Source: Fodinicurvata sediminis DSM 21159 (lineage in GTDB: Bacteria > Pseudomonadota > Alphaproteobacteria > Kiloniellales > DSM-21159). Taken from it: DNA of 64,000 nt. Shown here piece by piece: positions 36,375 through 45,870 of the stretch (within the stretch, counting starts at the first letter, position 1; the number at the start of each line of letters is the position of its first letter). Under the pieces are notes generated by a model. The model searched no databases. It was not told the DNA's origin and saw only the letters and a list, made by a program, of their open reading frames with translations. The stretch spans positions 496,001 to 560,000 of the forward strand of contig NZ_ATVH01000013.1 in NCBI RefSeq assembly GCF_000420625.1, given 5' to 3'. The translations under genes and the position numbers were made by a program.

Positions 36375-37826
36375 ATGACGCAACGCAACTCCAGGCCCCA
36401 CAGCGGTTCGGCCGGCAAGACCGGTCCCACGTCCCAGGCCAAAGGCACCCCAAAGGCCAAAGGCCCCTCGAAATCCAGTCGGGGAGCACAGTCCAGTCGC
36501 GGCGCAGGGTCCAGTCGCGCCAAGCAATCCGCGCAGCCCGCCGACGCGCGCGCGTCGGCCTTGGCGGCGCTGGACGAGGTGCTGCAGAAGGGCCGTCCGC
36601 TGGAAGAGGCCCTGGCCGGCCAGCCGGGGTACCGTACCCTGGCCGTACGTGACCGCGCCTTTGCCCGGCGCCTGCTGGCCGGGACGCTGCGGCATCTGGG
36701 ACAGATCGACGATCTGTTGAGCCGGCTGCTGGAGCGCCCCCTGGGCGTGCGGAACAGGCGGGCCACCAACATCCTGCGGCTGGGTGTCTGTCAGCTGGCT
36801 TTCCTGGAAACCCCCGCCCATGCAGCGGTCAGCACGGCGCTCAGCCTGGCCGAGCATCCGCACAGCCGGTCCTTGAAGGGCCTGGTCAACGCCGTGTTGC
36901 GGCGCCTGGACCGCGAGAAGGACAGCCTGCTGGCCGAACAGGACGCCGCGCGCCTGAACCTGCCTGCCTGGCTTTGGGACCGGCTTGAAGCCGCCTATGG
37001 CGAAGCGGATCTGCGTGCCAGCCTGGCGGTGCAACTGCAGGAGCCGCCGCTGGACCTGACGGTTCGAGAACCGCGCGAGGAGGATGAGCTGGCGCGCAGC
37101 CTCGAGGCCCAGGTGCTACCGGTCGGCGGCCTGCGCCTGCCGTCCGGGCGCGGCGAGGTCACGGCCCTGTCGGGCTACGCCGAGGGCCGTTGGTGGGTCC
37201 AGGATGCGGCCGCCGCCTTGCCGGCACGTTTGGCAGGAGAGGTGAAGGGACGGCGGGTCTATGACCTCTGTGCCGCGCCGGGGGGCAAGACCTGTCAACT
37301 GGCCGCCGGCGGCGGCGAGGTGACGGCTGTGGACCTGTCGGGGCCGCGCCTGAAACGCCTGCAGGAGAACCTGGTTCGCCTTGGCCTGAGGGCCGAGGTG
37401 GTGACGGCCGACGTGGCCACATGGGAACCGGCCGAAGCGGCAGACGTGGTCCTGCTGGATGCGCCCTGCAGCTCCACCGGAACGCTGCGCCGCCATCCCG
37501 ATGTGGCCTGGCTGAAGCGGGAAGAGGACATCCCCGGGCTCTGCGCTCTGCAGGATCGCCTGCTAGCGGCGGCGGCAAAGCTGGTGGCGCCGGGCGGCCT
37601 GCTGATCTATGCGATCTGTTCCCTGCTGCCCGAGGAAGGGCCGGAGCGGATTGCGGCCTTTCTTCAGGAGCATGGGGAATTCACGCGCGTGCCGGTGACC
37701 GCGGCCGAGGTGGGCGACCGACCGGAACTGCTGACCCAGGCCGGGGAATTGCGCAGCCTGCCCTGTCACCTGGCCGAGCTTGGCGGCCTGGACGGTTTCT
37801 ATGCCTGTCGCCTAAGACGAAGCTGA
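36375..37826 (+). CDS. rsmB: 16S rRNA (cytosine-967 C5) methyltransferase
   Basis: 483 residues: a basic, low-complexity N-terminal tail (about 55 residues with repeated SSRGA), a NusB-like domain (from ARASALAALDEVLQKG), then the methyltransferase. SAM motif I is DLCAAPGGKTCQL. The motif IV cysteine lies in DAPCSSTGTLRRHPD and the motif VI nucleophile Cys is in YAICSLLPEEG. It methylates C967 of 16S rRNA. It is probably co-oriented with rpe and purH; the 174-nt gap to rpe may hold a separate promoter. Confidence 0.93.
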   Translation: MTQRNSRPHSGSAGKTGPTSQAKGTPKAKGPSKSSRGAQSSRGAGSSRAKQSAQPADARASALAALDEVLQKGRPLEEALAGQPGYRTLAVRDRAFARRLLAGTLRHLGQIDDLLSRLLERPLGVRNRRATNILRLGVCQLAFLETPAHAAVSTALSLAEHPHSRSLKGLVNAVLRRLDREKDSLLAEQDAARLNLPAWLWDRLEAAYGEADLRASLAVQLQEPPLDLTVREPREEDELARSLEAQVLPVGGLRLPSGRGEVTALSGYAEGRWWVQDAAAALPARLAGEVKGRRVYDLCAAPGGKTCQLAAGGGEVTAVDLSGPRLKRLQENLVRLGLRAEVVTADVATWEPAEAADVVLLDAPCSSTGTLRRHPDVAWLKREEDIPGLCALQDRLLAAAAKLVAPGGLLIYAICSLLPEEGPERIAAFLQEHGEFTRVPVTAAEVGDRPELLTQAGELRSLPCHLAELGGLDGFYACRLRRS

Positions 37827-38000
37827 TACCGGCGGCCGTCAGCGTCTAGGACGTGGTGCCGCATGCCCGTGTCCTGCCTTGTGGAAGCATTGTGTCCTGT
37901 GCAAGCGCTTTGACCGGGGCGCGGCTTGCTGATATCACCCAAAGACGCCGGTTCGGTTCCCTGATGCCTTTCCATCCAGCGCGAGGTTCGCTTCCCCCGC

Positions 38001-38669
38001 ATGCAGAAGAACACACGCATCTCTCCCTCCATCCTGTCCGCCGATTTCGCCGCCCTGGGCCAGGAAGTCCGTGCCATTGGCGAGGCCGGTGCCGATTACG
38101 TGCACGTGGATGTCATGGATGGGCACTTCGTGCCGAACATCACCATCGGGCCGTCCGTGGTGAAGGCTTTGCGCCCGCACAGTGACTTGCCCTTCGATGT
38201 GCATCTGATGATCTCGCCGGTAGACCCCTACGTTCAGGCCTTTGCCGATGCCGGCGCCGACATCATTACGGTGCATCCCGAGGCGGGCCCGCATGTGCAT
38301 CGCACACTGCAGCTCATCAAGTCGCTGGGCAAGAAGGCCGGCGTGTCCATCAACCCCGGAACGCCGCTGGCGACGGTCAAGCCATTGATGGAGGAGGTGG
38401 ATCTGATCCTGGTGATGAGCGTGAACCCCGGCTTCGGCGGGCAGTCCTTCATTCCGGAAAGCCTGCGCAAGCTGGAGTCCCTGCGCCGCATGATCGATGA
38501 CAGCGGCCGCGACATCGACCTGGAGGTGGACGGCGGCATCAACCTGGAGACCGCCCCGCAGGCGGTTGCCGCAGGTGCCGACGTGCTGGTGGCTGGAACC
38601 GCCACCTTCAAGGGCGGGCCGCAGGCCTATGCCGAGAACATCCGCGCTCTGCGCGGACCCGCCGGATGA
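38001..38669 (+). CDS. rpe: Ribulose-phosphate 3-epimerase
   Basis: 222 residues of the TIM-barrel epimerase: SPSILSADFAALGQEV, the metal-binding HVDVMDGHFVPNIT, FDVHLMIS, VMSVNPGFGGQSF and the final VDGGINLET. It interconverts ribulose-5-phosphate and xylulose-5-phosphate in the pentose phosphate or Calvin pathways. Its stop overlaps the start of the heparinase-like gene (ATGA). Confidence 0.97.
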   Translation: MQKNTRISPSILSADFAALGQEVRAIGEAGADYVHVDVMDGHFVPNITIGPSVVKALRPHSDLPFDVHLMISPVDPYVQAFADAGADIITVHPEAGPHVHRTLQLIKSLGKKAGVSINPGTPLATVKPLMEEVDLILVMSVNPGFGGQSFIPESLRKLESLRRMIDDSGRDIDLEVDGGINLETAPQAVAAGADVLVAGTATFKGGPQAYAENIRALRGPAG

Positions 38670-40483
38670 CGGAGTCTGCGGTGGCCGGCGAGACAGCGCC
38701 CGCACCGCCCGCTGACAGGGATGAGCGCCATGCCGGCCGCAGTGTGGCTGGACGCAAGCCGCCGCTGGGATTGCGCCTGCGGGCGCTTGGAGCCCTGCCG
38801 CGCCGCCTGCTTTGGCAAAGGCTTGCCTATCGCCTGAAGGCCCCCTGGTACCGCAGCCCGCTCTACGGTGTCTTTCTGCCCCGTCTCGAGAACGCTACGC
38901 CGCTCAACCTGCCTCCCGACCCCTGGCCCGGGGAGGCCGAGCGCGGACGCGCGCTGGCCGACATGGTCTTCACCTTCGCCGGCCAGACCCTGGAGAACCC
39001 CAAGCCGGTCTGGAACCCGCCCGAAGCTTCGCAGGCCTGGCGCGAGGAATTGCACAGCTTTTCCTGGTTGCGCGACCTGCGCGCCTGCAACGGCGATCCG
39101 GCCCGCCGGCGGGCCCGTGCCCTGACGGCGGAGTGGATGGAGCTGCACCGCCGCTGGTCGCCCCTGGCCTGGGATCCCCTGGTGACCGGGCGGCGCCTGT
39201 CGCACTGGCTGGGCCAGTACGATTTCTTCGCCGCCTCGGCCGAGATCGACTTTCGCCAAAGGCTACTGGAGTCGGCGGCGCGTCAGGCCGCCCACCTGGC
39301 CGCGATCCTGCCGGCGGGCATGACGGGGTCGGACCTGATCGTGGCGTTGCGCGGGCTGGCCACCGCCGGTGCCTGCCTGCCCGACGGGCGGCCCTGGCTG
39401 AAGCGTGCCCTGACACTGCTGGCGCGTGAACTGACGGTCCAGGTGCTGGCCGACGGCGGACATTGCGAGCGCTCTCCCGGGCGGCACCTGGCGGTACTGC
39501 GCGACCTGGTGGACATCAAGGCGACGCTGCATGCCGCGGGCGAACCGCTGCCCGACGAGCTGCAGCTGGCCATCGAGAGCATGGGGCCGCTGATGCGCCT
39601 TCTGCAGCATGGCGATGGCGGACTGGCCCTGTTCAATGGCTCCACCGCCGAGGAAGGCTTCAAGGTGGACATGGTGCTCCGCCGCGCCGATGCCCGCCGC
39701 CGGCCGCTTGCCTCTGCGCCCCAGACCGGCTTCCAGCGCATGCAGGCGGGACGTACACTTGTCCTGCTGGACTGCGGTTCGCCGGCACCGGCGGGCCTGG
39801 ACCGTGCGGCGCATGCCGGGACCCTGAGCTTCGAGATGAGCGTCGGGCGCGAGCGCCTGATCGTCAATTGCGGAACGCCGGGCCGCCAGACCGGAGGCGA
39901 GGCCCTGCACCAGGCCTTACGCGTGACCGCGGCGCATTCCACCCTGACGTTGGCGGAGACCAACTCCTCGCTGCTGTCCGAAGGGCGGGCCTTCTGGCAG
40001 ATGGGACTGGTGGCCCGGGCCGAGAACGTGACCTGTCGCCGCGACGAGGAAGAGGGCGCAATCCTGCTGGAAACCCAGCATGATGGCTATGCCGGGCGCC
40101 TGGACGCGCTGCACCGGCGCATGCTCTACCTGGCCTCCAATGGCGAGGACCTGCGCGGCGAGGACCGCGTGGAACCGGCGGGCGCGGAGCCCTTCGACCG
40201 GCCCCTGGACTTTGCCGTACGCTTTCATCTGCACCCAAGCGTACAGGCGGCACTGGTACAGACGGGACAGGCGGTCCTGCTGCGCCTGCCCAAGGCAGGG
40301 GGCTGGCGCTTGCGCTGCAGCGGCGCCCAGGTGGCCCTGGAGGACTCGGTCTATTTTGGTGACGGCCAGCCACGGCGCAGCCAGCAGGTCGTGCTCCATG
40401 GCCGCTGCGGCCAGAGCGGTGCCCGGGTCAAATGGGCTCTGCAGCGTGAGACGCCAGCAGCCAAGCCGGGGCGCCGCAACTGA
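38666..40483 (+). CDS. Heparinase II/III-family protein
   Basis: 605 residues. The N-terminal alpha/alpha toroid includes FSWLRDLRACN and CERSPGRHLAVLRDLVDIK. The C-terminal beta-sandwich contains LNVTAAHSTLTLAETNSS-like and YAGRLDALHRRMLYL segments typical of heparinase II/III-like proteins. No signal peptide is obvious. Polysaccharide lyase activity is assumed from the fold only. Its place between rpe and purH, with ATGA coupling to rpe, is one I recall from other Alphaproteobacteria, which argues for an envelope or storage-related housekeeping role rather than heparin use. Confidence 0.85.
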   Translation: MTESAVAGETAPAPPADRDERHAGRSVAGRKPPLGLRLRALGALPRRLLWQRLAYRLKAPWYRSPLYGVFLPRLENATPLNLPPDPWPGEAERGRALADMVFTFAGQTLENPKPVWNPPEASQAWREELHSFSWLRDLRACNGDPARRRARALTAEWMELHRRWSPLAWDPLVTGRRLSHWLGQYDFFAASAEIDFRQRLLESAARQAAHLAAILPAGMTGSDLIVALRGLATAGACLPDGRPWLKRALTLLARELTVQVLADGGHCERSPGRHLAVLRDLVDIKATLHAAGEPLPDELQLAIESMGPLMRLLQHGDGGLALFNGSTAEEGFKVDMVLRRADARRRPLASAPQTGFQRMQAGRTLVLLDCGSPAPAGLDRAAHAGTLSFEMSVGRERLIVNCGTPGRQTGGEALHQALRVTAAHSTLTLAETNSSLLSEGRAFWQMGLVARAENVTCRRDEEEGAILLETQHDGYAGRLDALHRRMLYLASNGEDLRGEDRVEPAGAEPFDRPLDFAVRFHLHPSVQAALVQTGQAVLLRLPKAGGWRLRCSGAQVALEDSVYFGDGQPRRSQQVVLHGRCGQSGARVKWALQRETPAAKPGRRN

Positions 40484-40567
40484 TTTTTTTGCCGCAGGGG
40501 AGGACAAAACCCTCGGTCTTGCTTACAAAAGGGAAGAATGCCGAATATCCGAACCCCGGAGTACCCC

Positions 40568-42169
40568 ATGTCCGATCCGACAGCGACCACAGAGCCCAGC
40601 GAAGCCGAGAGCCCAGCACCCGTGAAGGTGCGCCGCGCGCTTCTGTCCCTTTACGACAAGACCGGCCTGGTCAGCTTTGCCCGCTCGCTGGCGGCCCGCG
40701 ATGTGGAGCTGTTGTCCACTGGCGGTTCGGCCAAGGCCATTCGCGAGGCCGGCATCCCGGTTACGGACGTCAGTGACTATACCGGCTTTCCCGAAATCCT
40801 GGACGGCCGGGTGAAGACCCTGCATCCCAAGATCCATGGCGGCCTGCTGGGCCGGCGCGATCTGGACAGCCATCGCAAGGCCATGGAGGAGCATGAGATC
40901 GGGCCCATCGACCTGCTGGCCGTCAATCTCTATCCCTTCCGCGAAACCGTGGCTTCGGGGGCAGGACGCGCGGACTGTGTCGAGAAGATTGATATCGGCG
41001 GGCCGGCCATGCTGCGCGCCGCGGCCAAGAATCATGACTTCGTGGCCGTCCTGACAGACCCCGAGGATTACGACCAGGTGGTGGCGCAGATGGATGCCGG
41101 CGGCGTGCAGCCTGACCTGCTGCGCAGTCTGGCAGCCAAGGCCTTCGCGCATACGGCCTCGTACGATTCTGCCGTGGCCGCCTGGATGAACGCGGATCAG
41201 GAGGTAGCCTTTCCGCCTTCGCTGGTCCTGGCGGGTGAGCTGGGCGAGACGCTCCGCTATGGAGAGAACCCGCACCAGCAGGCCGCCTTCTACAGCAGCG
41301 GCAGGCAGCGTCCGGGCGTGGCCACGGCCCAGCAGCTACAGGGCAAGGCGCTCAGCTACAACAACTACAACGACACCGATGCGGCCTTCGAACTGGTGGC
41401 CGAGTTCGACGACCCGGCGGTCGCCATCATCAAGCACGCCAACCCCTGCGGCGTCGCCGAGGGCGATAGCCTGAAGGCGGCCTACGCGCGGGCGTTGGCC
41501 TGCGACCCTGTCAGTGCCTTTGGCGGCATCATCGCCGTCAATCGGCCCCTGGACGGCGAAACGGCCCAGGAGATCACCAAGCTGTTCGCCGAAGTGGTGA
41601 TCGCGCCGGAGGCCGAGGAGGTGGCGCGCGAGGTCCTGGCCGAGAAGAAGAACCTGCGCCTGTTGCTGACCGGGACACTGCCCGATCCGGCCGAGCCTGG
41701 GCTGTCCGTCAAGTCGTTGTCGGGCGGTTACCTGGTCCAGGACCGGGACAGCGGCTGCGTTGGTGCCGATGACCTGGAGACCGTCACGAAACGCAAACCC
41801 GAACCACGCGAGCTGGCTGACATGCTGTTTGCCTTCCGGGTGGCCAAGCACGTGAAGTCCAACGCCATCGTCTACGCCCGCGACCGAGCCACGATCGGCA
41901 TCGGGGCGGGCCAGATGAGCCGCGTGGACTCCAGCCGGATTGCCGCCAGCAAGGCGAAGGACGCCTTCGGCGATACGGGCGCCAAGGGGGCTGTGGTGGC
42001 CTCGGACGCTTTCTTTCCCTTCGCCGACGGCCTGCTGGCCGCCGTCGAGGCGGGTGCCACCGCCGTGATCCAGCCCGGCGGCTCCAAGCGCGACAAGGAG
42101 GTCATCGCCGCCGCCGACGAAGCCGGCATCGCCATGGTCTTCACCGGAATGCGTCACTTCCGGCATTGA
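40568..42169 (+). CDS. purH: Bifunctional AICAR transformylase/IMP cyclohydrolase
   Basis: 533 residues. The N-terminal IMP cyclohydrolase (MGS-like) domain reads [20 protein letters not shown] and [14 protein letters not shown]. The C-terminal AICAR transformylase shows [28 protein letters not shown] and [11 protein letters not shown]. It performs the last two steps of IMP synthesis. Start 40568 has CGGAG 7 nt upstream; an earlier in-frame ATG at 40538 is possible. Confidence 0.96.
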   Translation: MSDPTATTEPSEAESPAPVKVRRALLSLYDKTGLVSFARSLAARDVELLSTGGSAKAIREAGIPVTDVSDYTGFPEILDGRVKTLHPKIHGGLLGRRDLDSHRKAMEEHEIGPIDLLAVNLYPFRETVASGAGRADCVEKIDIGGPAMLRAAAKNHDFVAVLTDPEDYDQVVAQMDAGGVQPDLLRSLAAKAFAHTASYDSAVAAWMNADQEVAFPPSLVLAGELGETLRYGENPHQQAAFYSSGRQRPGVATAQQLQGKALSYNNYNDTDAAFELVAEFDDPAVAIIKHANPCGVAEGDSLKAAYARALACDPVSAFGGIIAVNRPLDGETAQEITKLFAEVVIAPEAEEVAREVLAEKKNLRLLLTGTLPDPAEPGLSVKSLSGGYLVQDRDSGCVGADDLETVTKRKPEPRELADMLFAFRVAKHVKSNAIVYARDRATIGIGAGQMSRVDSSRIAASKAKDAFGDTGAKGAVVASDAFFPFADGLLAAVEAGATAVIQPGGSKRDKEVIAAADEAGIAMVFTGMRHFRH

Positions 42170-42431
42170 CTGTGCAGTCGGCGCGAACTGTGCTGTGGAA
42201 CAGCCGGGGCGAGCCTATACAGCGATGATCGACTTCGTGCACTGGTCCGCTCCGGACGTGACGGCGGAAAGACAATATTCCAGCCCTGAAAATATCACAG
42301 CGCGCTTTCACCAGTTGGGGTGACGGCGATAGAGCGTCGCGATAACGTTTTTCCGTTGGCCTCTGACAGAGCGTAGCTCTCTTCTTTGTCGTGAAGCGGG
42401 CCTCTGCCGAATTTCAGGAAGGATCAGAGCA

Positions 42432-42935
42432 ATGACGGTAAGACTCATTCTTGGAGCAGCCACAGCGATTGCGGTCATGAGCGGTGGTGCGTTGCTGCAG
42501 ACTGTCGCCGAGTTCCCGATTACCCCTGCACAGGCTCAGGGTGCTGGCGGTGGCGCCGACGGTGGTGGAGCCGGTGGCGGCGGAGCTGGCGGTTCAGGTG
42601 GCCCCGGTGACGCTGGCGGTGCTGCCTCAGGCAATGCCGGGGCCGCTTCAGGCAATTCCGGTTCTGCTGCTTCTGCTTCGGCTGGCGCCGATGCGGCCGA
42701 TGCAAGCAGCCAGGGTCAAGCTACATCTGCTGCTGCCACGAGCAGCGAAACCACGGGTCTGGGCACGGCAACGAGTGTCGTGGGGACCACACCGGCAGAA
42801 GATGACGCCGAGGAAGGACTGAATACTGCAGTCGCCGCCTCTTCGGAAGAAGATGACGATGCGGATGACGGTGAAGATGATGACGGCGATGACAGCGACG
42901 GTGACGAAGCCGGTGAGGATGGTGAAGAGAGCTGA
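42432..42935 (+). CDS. Exported Gly/Ala-rich protein with Asp/Glu-rich tail
   Basis: 167 residues, not recognised. Residues 1-36 form a signal peptide with probable cleavage after TPAQA. Residues 37-95 are almost only Gly, Ala, Ser and Asp. The C-terminal 35 residues are very acidic (EEDDDADDGEDDDGDD). The mature protein has no hydrophobic core and is probably disordered; Ca2+ or cation binding outside the membrane is a guess. An AAGGA lies upstream of the ATG, and a 14-bp terminator follows. The 262-bp gap before it shows no gene, only a short AGAGC-GTA-GCTCT dyad at 42368-42380. Confidence 0.6.
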   Translation: MTVRLILGAATAIAVMSGGALLQTVAEFPITPAQAQGAGGGADGGGAGGGGAGGSGGPGDAGGAASGNAGAASGNSGSAASASAGADAADASSQGQATSAAATSSETTGLGTATSVVGTTPAEDDAEEGLNTAVAASSEEDDDADDGEDDDGDDSDGDEAGEDGEES

Positions 42936-42987
42936 GCCGGTTACCTCAGCCGTCGCTTCGCCTTGAATTTGAAGAACTTTGCGCATG

Positions 42988-43036
42988 GCCTGACCCCCGG
43001 TATGATTGCATATCACGACCGGGGGTCAGGCTTTTT
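42988..43036 (+). terminator. Strong rho-independent terminator
   Basis: A perfect 14-bp stem, GCCTGACCCCCGGT (42988-43001) with ACCGGGGGTCAGGC (43018-43031), is followed by TTTTT on the plus strand. It terminates the acidic-protein gene, 52 nt after its stop. Confidence 0.92.
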
Positions 43037-43087
43037 GACGCGGGGTCATTCCTTCCCGCTTGAGGGGGTAAGCTTGTTTGCGGCGCT

Positions 43088-43978
43088 TTACCCACCAAAC
43101 CCATAGAGCCTGGCCGGATTATCAACCAGTATTCGCTTGCGGATCGCCTCGTCTGGCACCCATTTGGCAAACTCGTCAACGAGGCTGCCATCATCCGGTA
43201 TGGGCGTTGACAGCTTGACATGTGGCCAGTCTGTCCCGAACAGGAGCTGATTGGGGTTGGCCTCCACGAGTGGGTCCACCAAGGGTTTGACGTCATCGAA
43301 GGGTGGCGTCTGCCTGGCACTGATACGGTTTGGCCCGATGATCTTGACCCAGGCCCGCGATTCCCGCACCAGTGAGACGAGATCGCGGAAGGCTGGCAAT
43401 TCCGCACCCAGACTGACCGGGAAATGGCCGATGTGATCGACCACGAAGGGAACAGGCAGCGCCTCAACACGCTGGGCAAAGTCCGGCAGTTTCGACAGGT
43501 CCACGAGGAATTGTACATGCCATCCCAGGGGTGCGATGCGATTTACCAGATCGGTGAGGACCTCGAAATCAACCCCGCCACCGTAGACGAGATTGATCCG
43601 GATACCGCGCACGCCAACGCGATGCATCTCGTCAAGTTCGGCGTCCGTGACGCTGCTGTCCACCACAGCAATTCCACGAAAGCTGTCGTCTCCCGTCGGC
43701 CCCTTCTTTTTCAGGCATTCCATCATGAAGCGATTGTTGGTGCCGTAGACGCTTGGCTGGACAAGAACGGCACGTGCGAAACCAAGATGCTGCAGGAGTC
43801 TTTCATAGCGCTCTAGCGGTGCATGGGACGGCCTGTATTCGCTTCCCGGCGCCAGCGGTGTGCCACCTTCGGGGTCAAAGACATGGGCGTGGCTGTCGCA
43901 AGCATGCTTTGGAAGTTGGGTTGCAGGCTTGCTTGGTTCGGCCACGGGACCGGGGGTTACGGGAATCGCATCACTCAT
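43088..43978 (-). CDS. Amidohydrolase-family metal-dependent lactonase/hydrolase (LigI-like)
   Basis: 296 residues. The amidohydrolase TIM barrel begins with the metal-binding HACDSHAHVFDP and ends with LLFGTDWPHVK. Other family elements are VVDHIGHFPV and GIRINLVYGG. Members of this amidohydrolase_2 branch include 2-pyrone-4,6-dicarboxylate lactonase and sugar-acid lactonases. It is the last gene of the second TRAP operon, 18 nt after dctM, so it probably acts on the imported compound or a lactone derived from it. Confidence 0.85.
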   Translation of the reverse strand: MSDAIPVTPGPVAEPSKPATQLPKHACDSHAHVFDPEGGTPLAPGSEYRPSHAPLERYERLLQHLGFARAVLVQPSVYGTNNRFMMECLKKKGPTGDDSFRGIAVVDSSVTDAELDEMHRVGVRGIRINLVYGGGVDFEVLTDLVNRIAPLGWHVQFLVDLSKLPDFAQRVEALPVPFVVDHIGHFPVSLGAELPAFRDLVSLVRESRAWVKIIGPNRISARQTPPFDDVKPLVDPLVEANPNQLLFGTDWPHVKLSTPIPDDGSLVDEFAKWVPDEAIRKRILVDNPARLYGFGG

Positions 43979-43996
43979 CGTGTTTTCCTATCTTGT

Positions 43997-45277
43997 TCAG
44001 TCGATCAAACTCGGCAGCCACAGCGTTACCCAGGGAACATACGAGACAAGTGCGATAACGCCGACGAGGACGAGAAGGAATGGCCAGAGGTGTCGCGCCA
44101 CCGTTTCTATGCGCAGCCCCGTGATCGAGGCGGCCACGAAGAGGGAATAGCCCAGCGGAGGCGTCACCATACCGACCGCGAAGTTTATGACCACCATCGC
44201 TCCCAGTTGAATCGGATCCAGTCCGATTGAGTTCCCCACGGCGATCAGGACTGTGCTGAGGATCACCATTGCGGAGAGCGTATCCATGACAGCCCCGAGA
44301 AACAGGAGGAGGAGGTTGAGGATAAGCAGAATCAGGATCGGATTATCCGTGATGGATAGAAGCTGTTCGGCGACCTGGGAGGGCAGCTGCTCGTTGGAGA
44401 CGACCCAGGCGAAGGCATAGGCCGTGCAGATGATGAACATGATGATGGCGGTGGTGCGCAGCGACTGTAGCAGCACGCCCGGCAGCCTGTGCCAGCTCAA
44501 TTCGCGATAGATGAAGACTCCGACAATGAAGCTGTAGAAGGCGCCGACCATGGAGGCTTCCGTGGGTGTGAAGACGCCACCATAGATACCGCCCAGAATG
44601 ACGACAGGCGTAAACAGGGCCCAGATTCCATTCCGGATTGCCAGGACGATTTCACGAAATCCCGCTCTAGCTGCGCGCGGTACACCCCGGATTATGGCAT
44701 AGAGGTAGCTTATGGCCACAAATCCGAGTGCAGCGACCAGGCCGGGAATAATTCCCGCCAGGAACAGCTTGGAGATCGATTCCTCGGCCAGGACACCCCA
44801 GACGACCATGGGTATTGAAGGAGGGATCATCTGACCCAGGGGGCCGACAGCGGTTGCGAGCGCGGCCGCGTAGCCCCGTTCGTAACCCCTCTCTTCGAGT
44901 TCCCGCGTCATGACGGAGCCGATGGCCGCGGTCGTTGCGGGGGCCGACCCGGAAATGGCTCCGAAAAAGGTTCCAGCGCCCACAGTGGCCATGCTCAGTC
45001 CCCCCGGCAGGTGACCGATCATGGATGAGGCAATGTGTACAAGTCGGCGCGAGAGCCCGCCTTCGCTCATGATATAGCCGGCAAGGACAAATCCCGGTAT
45101 GGCGAGAAGGCTGTGAACTCCGGTTCCCGCGACGAGGCGCTGACTGAGGATCAACGGGTTTGCATCGTTCATCCACATGCCGACCAGGGCCAGGATGCCC
45201 AGGGTAAAGGCAATCGGCATGCCCAGCAGCAGGAGGACGAGAAGCCCCACGATCAATACGATTGCCACGGTGGTCAT
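43997..45277 (-). CDS. dctM: TRAP transporter large permease (DctM), second system
   Basis: 426 residues and about 12 membrane segments with DctM signatures: GTFFGAISGSAPATTAAIG, VGPLGQMIPPSIPMVVWGV and the C-terminal VTPPLGYSLFVAASIT. It pairs with the small subunit, whose stop it overlaps (ATGA). Confidence 0.93.
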   Translation of the reverse strand: MTTVAIVLIVGLLVLLLLGMPIAFTLGILALVGMWMNDANPLILSQRLVAGTGVHSLLAIPGFVLAGYIMSEGGLSRRLVHIASSMIGHLPGGLSMATVGAGTFFGAISGSAPATTAAIGSVMTRELEERGYERGYAAALATAVGPLGQMIPPSIPMVVWGVLAEESISKLFLAGIIPGLVAALGFVAISYLYAIIRGVPRAARAGFREIVLAIRNGIWALFTPVVILGGIYGGVFTPTEASMVGAFYSFIVGVFIYRELSWHRLPGVLLQSLRTTAIIMFIICTAYAFAWVVSNEQLPSQVAEQLLSITDNPILILLILNLLLLFLGAVMDTLSAMVILSTVLIAVGNSIGLDPIQLGAMVVINFAVGMVTPPLGYSLFVAASITGLRIETVARHLWPFLLVLVGVIALVSYVPWVTLWLPSLID

Positions 45278-45804
45278 AAAGCACTCTTTCCCAGGCTTCC
45301 AGCATCACGCAGGCTCGGCCGCGTCAGGCGGGCCAGGACATGCAGCAGCATGAAGGCGCCCGAAACCGGTATGGAAGCGTTGCGGAGCCACAGTGGGTAG
45401 TTGATTGCCGCCGAGGTTCGTCCCGCCGTGAATTCAGCGAATTGCCAGCCATAGAACAGCATGGCGAAGGCAAATACACCGACGCCCAGAAGAATAAGAC
45501 GCTCCAGCCCGTCGGACAGTACGTTCGGCAGTAGATCGCGAAGCAGCGTGACGCGTACATGGAAATCCTCGCGTACGCCGAGGCTTGCGGCCAGGAAGAC
45601 CGTCCATGAGAACAGCAGCAGACCGATCTCGCTGGGCCAGGGCAGTGAGTTCTGCACCACGTAGCGGAAAAAGACCCCGATCAGCAGCGTTGCCACGAGC
45701 GCCACAGCCGTCATGCAGGCAATGCCGGCCGTGAAACGCGCGACCCATAGGCTGAGGGTCTCCAGTAGCTTTTGGAAGAACAGCATGAAGGTTTTTCCGG
45801 ACAT
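45274..45804 (-). CDS. dctQ: TRAP transporter small permease (DctQ), second system
   Basis: About 176 residues and four hydrophobic segments, starting with FTAGIACMTAVALVATLLIG; the YVVQNSLPWPSEIGLLLFSW stretch is typical of DctQ. The start is ambiguous: ATGs at 45822, 45804 and 45786 are in frame, none with a good Shine-Dalgarno. The first lies inside the dctP-dctQ hairpin, so 45804 is taken here. The end overlaps dctM by ATGA. Confidence 0.86.
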   Translation of the reverse strand: MSGKTFMLFFQKLLETLSLWVARFTAGIACMTAVALVATLLIGVFFRYVVQNSLPWPSEIGLLLFSWTVFLAASLGVREDFHVRVTLLRDLLPNVLSDGLERLILLGVGVFAFAMLFYGWQFAEFTAGRTSAAINYPLWLRNASIPVSGAFMLLHVLARLTRPSLRDAGSLGKSAL

Positions 45805-45820
45805 ACCTGATAAGCAGAGC

Positions 45821-45857
45821 ATCGCACCCGGCGGTACGCAGGGCCGCCGGGTGCGAT
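45821..45857 (-). promoter_or_regulatory. Intercistronic stem-loop between dctP and dctQ, second system
   Basis: ATCGCACCCGGCGG (45821-45834) pairs perfectly with CCGCCGGGTGCGAT (45844-45857) around a 9-nt loop, 13 nt after the dctP stop. No T-run follows on the minus strand, so it more likely protects the dctP mRNA 3' end or hinders dctQ translation than terminates. Confidence 0.65.
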
Positions 45858-45870
45858 CGATTATGCCGGC

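Noticed and set aside
42520-42705. Minus-strand frame opposite the Gly-rich protein
   Set aside because: His/Arg/Gln-rich mirror of the low-complexity coding strand.
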